Assembly: GCA_037200685.1 (NCBI GenBank)
Contig: JBBCIG010000016.1
Span: forward strand, 496,001-560,000
DNA: 64,000 nt
Direction of reading: 5' to 3'
DNA from: JAJKIP01 sp037200685
Lineage (GTDB): Bacteria; Bacteroidota; Bacteroidia; Chitinophagales; Chitinophagaceae
Part shown: in pieces, positions 61,249-64,000 of the stretch
Position numbering within the stretch: the first letter of the stretch is position 1
Layout of the letters: the number at the start of each line of letters is the position of its first letter
Translations under genes and position numbers: made by a program
The notes under the pieces: model-generated
The model's database searches: none
What the model was told of the DNA's origin: nothing
What the model saw: only the letters and a program-made list of their open reading frames with translations

Positions 61249-62037
61249 ATGAAATGGGATTGGGATAAATTTTATGACAAGGCTTATAATTGGTTGATCA
61301 GCTATGGCCCAAGGATTTTATTAGCTATTGCATTTTTATTTATTGGCTTCTGGCTGATCCGTGTATTCAACCGTTTCCTGAAAAAAAGGTTATCCCGCAA
61401 TTTCAATCCATCGCTCCGGTATTTTTTTCAAAATCTTATCGCCATTGCTTTACAAGTACTACTGATCTTTTTTGCGTTCCAGGTGGCAGGTGTCCAGTTA
61501 ACTTTTTTCACAGCGATAGTCGCCGGTCTTACAGTCGCCCTCGGCTTAGCCCTTTCGGGTACACTTCAAAATTTTGTCAGTGGTATATTAATCCTTCTCT
61601 TAAAACCTTATCTCGTAGGGGATAATATTAATATACAGGGGCAGGAAGGTACTGTGACCGCTATCCAGTTGTTCTTTACTACTGTGCTCACCTTCGATAA
61701 TAAAACGATCATTATTCCAAACGGGCAACTTTCTAATAACGTAGTGATCAATCTTAGCCGCGAAGGAAAAAGAAGGCTTGATGTTGAGCTCAAATTCGGA
61801 TACGGGGCTGACATTGTACAAATAAAAAAAGTGATTGCAGACTCCTTGCAATCAGCTGAGCATATTTTACCTGAGCCTGTCGTCCGTGTAGGTGTATCAA
61901 AACTGGAAGCGGACAAATATACTATCACTGTAAATGCATGGATCAGCGCCCATGGTTATTATGACAGAATGCTGGCGCTAAATGAAAAGCTCGTTAATGA
62001 CATCAAAAATGCAGGCATTAAATTCCCGGGCATGTAA
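61249..62037 (+). CDS. Small-conductance mechanosensitive channel (MscS family)
   Basis: A 262-residue MscS-type channel that opens under membrane tension to release solutes. Three N-terminal membrane helices (ILLAIAFLFIGFWLIRVF, IALQVLLIFFAFQVAG, TAIVAGLTVALGLALSGTLQ) and pore helix Gly/Ala pattern in AGLTVALGLALSG, then the beta domain (GDNINIQGQEGTVTAIQLFF, IIPNGQLSNNVVINLSREGK) and the alpha/beta cage. A shortened MscS compared with the 286-residue E. coli protein. ATG 61249 chosen over an upstream start inside the gcvP end. Confidence 0.93.
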   Translation: MKWDWDKFYDKAYNWLISYGPRILLAIAFLFIGFWLIRVFNRFLKKRLSRNFNPSLRYFFQNLIAIALQVLLIFFAFQVAGVQLTFFTAIVAGLTVALGLALSGTLQNFVSGILILLLKPYLVGDNINIQGQEGTVTAIQLFFTTVLTFDNKTIIIPNGQLSNNVVINLSREGKRRLDVELKFGYGADIVQIKKVIADSLQSAEHILPEPVVRVGVSKLEADKYTITVNAWISAHGYYDRMLALNEKLVNDIKNAGIKFPGM

Positions 62038-62238
62038 ATTTTGTACTGGTAATTATTAACCCTTAAATAGTAAGGGGAGAAGTTTCTACATTTTGAGTGA
62101 AATAATTATCCTTCGGCCTACCATTATCAGAATATAGAGCCTGAGAAAGAAGTGAAAAAATAAAAACCCCCGCATTCTTACACAGGCATGGTTTTTTAAG
62201 GGTTTTATGTACATTTTTTAACTCCAAATATTTCATGT

Positions 62239-62451
62239 ATGAAAACGACTATGAGAAAAACTAAAGAAAACACGGCTAGTATGCCTGGTATAAAAATGAT
62301 GCACGGTAAAGGACATTTTACTGCATTATCGCAAAAACGAATACTTACAATGCCTAACGATATTAAAGTAGAAGATTTATTGGATACAGATGAAGATAAA
62401 ATAATCGAGTATTATAATCATTACGCAGCAGGAAAGAAATTCATCAATTAA
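62239..62451 (+). CDS. Small hypothetical protein
   Basis: A 70-residue soluble protein, no signal peptide. Basic N-terminal half (MRKTKENTASMPGIKMMHGK) and acidic C-terminal part (VEDLLDTDEDKIIEYYNHYA), ending GKKFIN. Codon use and an upstream AT-rich region fit a real gene. No family recognised, so it is a low-information assignment. It stands between the MscS gene and the CvpA-CAP gene. Confidence 0.45.
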   Translation: MKTTMRKTKENTASMPGIKMMHGKGHFTALSQKRILTMPNDIKVEDLLDTDEDKIIEYYNHYAAGKKFIN

Positions 62452-62499
62452 AAAAATAAGAAGGCGGCTAGTCCTGTAATACTACCAATAATACCACCA

Positions 62500-63453
62500 A
62501 TGAATTGGATTGATCTGGGCCTCGCAATAATAGTATTGCTGGCAATAATGAGCGGATGGAAACGCGGTTTTATTCTTTGCAGCCTGGACCTTCTTATATG
62601 GATCGGCAGCCTTGTGTTAGGTTATCTTTTTTATCCTTTCACAGCGAAAGGACTTGAGAAAATTTTTAATGAGAGTGTATGGCTGCTACCTGTTGCTTTT
62701 TTACTCACTGCGCTTGTTGCAAGAATATTACTTGGCCTTGTTAAAAAATATATTGTTCGTTCTATCCCCGAAAGAACCAATCAAAATACATTCAATAAAT
62801 TTTTAGGCATTATTCCCGGCGCTATTAATGGATTGATTGCCTGTATTATTGTTTCAGCGATATTACTCTCCTTACCCTTAAAAGATGGCATCACTACGGA
62901 AACACGCAACAGTCGTTTTGCAGGTGAACTGGCGATGAAATCAGAATGGGCCAATCGCAAACTGGCTCCCGTATTCGATAAAGCTGTGAGGCAAACAATG
63001 AACAGCCTTACAGTTAGTCCGGAATCCCATGAAAAAGTTTCGCTTTCTTTTAAATATGATAAACCTGTTGTTCGTCCTTTTTTAGAAATAGAAATGCTAA
63101 AGATGGTAAACGAAGAAAGAATAAAACATGGGTTAAAGCCATTGGAAGCCGACCCGCAAATGGCTTTTGTGGCAAGAACACATTCGAGAGATATGTTCCT
63201 GAGAGGATATTTTGCACATGATAATCCAGATGGCAAAAATCCTTTTGACAGGATGAGAGATGCAAATATTATTTTCAGTGCAGCCGGGGAAAACCTTGCA
63301 TTAGCCCAAACAGTGGAGATTGCTCATATGAACCTGATGAATTCACCAGGGCACAGGGCAAATATCCTTAACCCTGCATTTGGGCGATTAGGCATCGGTA
63401 TTTTAGACGGAGGATTTTATGGATTAATGATCAGCCAGGAATTTAGAGATTAA
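62500..63453 (+). CDS. CvpA-CAP fusion membrane protein
   Basis: A 317-residue protein. The first 160 residues are a CvpA-type membrane domain with four helices (IIVLLAIMSGWKRGFILCSL, VWLLPVAFLLTALVARILLG, FLGIIPGAINGLIACIIVSA). CvpA is tied to colicin V production and envelope function. After a linker comes a CAP/SCP domain of about 125 residues (EIEMLKMVNEERIKHGLKPL, ARTHSRDMFLRGYFAHDNPD, FSAAGENLALAQTVEIAHMN, LMNSPGHRANILNPAFGRLG). The CAP domain would lie outside the membrane. CvpA-CAP fusions occur in Bacteroidota and Firmicutes; role unknown. Confidence 0.88.
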   Translation: MNWIDLGLAIIVLLAIMSGWKRGFILCSLDLLIWIGSLVLGYLFYPFTAKGLEKIFNESVWLLPVAFLLTALVARILLGLVKKYIVRSIPERTNQNTFNKFLGIIPGAINGLIACIIVSAILLSLPLKDGITTETRNSRFAGELAMKSEWANRKLAPVFDKAVRQTMNSLTVSPESHEKVSLSFKYDKPVVRPFLEIEMLKMVNEERIKHGLKPLEADPQMAFVARTHSRDMFLRGYFAHDNPDGKNPFDRMRDANIIFSAAGENLALAQTVEIAHMNLMNSPGHRANILNPAFGRLGIGILDGGFYGLMISQEFRD

Positions 63454-63465
63454 AAAATAAATCAT

Positions 63466-63636
63466 ATGAAAAAGAGTTTTTTTTATGCGGCTATGTTATT
63501 GATGAGCTTGGTTTCATTAAGTAGTTGCGGTGCTATAGAAACAGTTTTTAAAGCCGGTATGTGGTGGGCATTTTTCCTTGTAGGCCTGGTAATAGTAATC
63601 GTGTTGGTTGTTATCAGTAAGATGAGGAAAAAATAA
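63466..63636 (+). CDS. Short lipoprotein with membrane helix
   Basis: A 56-residue protein that begins MKKSFFYAAMLLMSLVSLSS with a lipidated Cys after S-S-C, then GAIETVFKAG and a hydrophobic helix WWAFFLVGLVIVIVLVVISK ending KMRKK. The pattern is shared by short Bacteroidota proteins often mislabelled as phosphatidate cytidylyltransferase. It starts 12 bp after the CvpA-CAP stop and is probably co-transcribed. Function unknown. Confidence 0.7.
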   Translation: MKKSFFYAAMLLMSLVSLSSCGAIETVFKAGMWWAFFLVGLVIVIVLVVISKMRKK

Positions 63637-63643
63637 AGTATCC

Positions 63644-64000
63644 TTACGGAACTAATACAATTGAAAGCACATAGATGCTAAGGTTACTGCCGGCTGCACT
63701 TTCAGCGCTTACTTTTGCAGAAGAGATAGCCGGTGTATTTGTGCAATTAAGGCAGGAAAGAACAATACCTGTTTTCTTGAAATCTATTATTCCTTTTTTT
63801 TCAGGAACAGCCATCATGGCAAACTCAGATTCCTGGCCAAAAAAATCAAAATCGCTTTCATTCATTTGTATCACTTCTTTTAGCTTCATGCCCGGGTGCA
63901 GGCCATTGCGGCATTGCCATGCATTCATGGAAATCGTTTTATTAAAATCCATTGAACTTTCAGAACGAAGGCTTCCTCCTATCAATATAAAAGCAAGTTG
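63644..64000 (-). CDS. Hypothetical exported protein, truncated by the window edge
   Basis: Open to the window end: its start lies beyond 64000. Visible part is about 119 residues. Q-L-A-F-I-L-I-G-G-S at the 5' edge looks like the middle of a signal peptide. Then SMNAWQCRNGLHPGMKLKEV, ESDFDFFGQESEFAMMAVPE, IVLSCLNCTNTPAISSAKVS, and C-terminal SNLSIYVLSIVLVP. No family recognised. The two Cys (C-L-N-C) and hydrophobic end are notable. Confidence 0.55.
   Translation of the reverse strand, partial: QLAFILIGGSLRSESSMDFNKTISMNAWQCRNGLHPGMKLKEVIQMNESDFDFFGQESEFAMMAVPEKKGIIDFKKTGIVLSCLNCTNTPAISSAKVSAESAAGSNLSIYVLSIVLVP

Overview
The window is a chromosomal stretch of a Bacteroidota bacterium, most likely a member of the Chitinophagaceae or a close relative. 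The evidence is low to medium GC, several promoter motifs of the Bacteroidota type TAnnTTTG, lipoproteins with S-x-C lipoboxes, TonB-dependent receptors with carboxypeptidase-like N-terminal domains, and DUF3857, DUF1080, DUF2911, DUF4878-like and LVIVD proteins. Genes are dense and on both strands. I saw no rRNA, tRNA, CRISPR array, transposase, prophage or plasmid gene.

Layout. 0-5 kb: a YiiX-type cysteine hydrolase lipoprotein, two DUF4878-like lipoproteins, a crcB-ppa-tauE run, a secreted protein frameshifted at an A8 tract, and an ECF sigma factor with a small membrane partner. 5-13 kb: guanine deaminase, a Mur-ligase/YdeI pair, an iron-permease-like protein, a large outer-membrane barrel receptor, and a sialate O-acetylesterase/YciI pair. 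13-23 kb: an RRM protein, a DsbA-like protein without CxxC, a 1.1-kb gene-free segment, a phosphoesterase, a DUF1080 protein, a double-thioredoxin protein, VOC and ADH enzymes, a GxxExxY cassette between inverted repeats, and a PD40 propeller. 23-37 kb: an esterase, a giant FAD/Fe-S oxidoreductase, an S9 peptidase broken by two indels, SIMPL, a TonB receptor, a Crp-family regulator, a GH5 enzyme and a truncated haemoglobin. 37-47 kb: ClpB, a beta-lactamase-fold hydrolase, two tandem DUF3857/transglutaminase proteins and QueG. 47-53 kb: a four-gene minus-strand operon of ECF sigma factor, one-polypeptide membrane anchor plus linker plus beta-barrel, LVIVD propeller lipoprotein and small barrel; then DUF2911, SRPBCC and an ABC-2 permease. 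53-64 kb: folK, a deoxynucleoside kinase, an MFS exporter, YkgJ, a sterol-desaturase-family enzyme, gcvP, a small-conductance mechanosensitive channel, a CvpA-CAP fusion and small envelope proteins.

Two properties stand out. First, nearly every long intergenic gap holds a copy of a ~70-bp repeat (about twelve copies, both orientations, some as inverted pairs around other palindromes). Second, at least nine genes are interrupted by single-base indels, most in short homopolymers (3359, 26782, 47716, 49032, 53852, 54438, 55178, 56688, 58283). Restoring them gives full-length proteins, so sequence error is the most likely cause, with polymerase slippage possible at the two A8 tracts. Coordinates for these genes span the restored reading frame.

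The most interesting candidate system is the 47.1-51.1 kb operon. Once its indels are repaired, it encodes a sigma factor and an overlapping protein that appears to carry a cytosolic segment, one inner-membrane helix, a long charged linker and an outer-membrane barrel in one chain.
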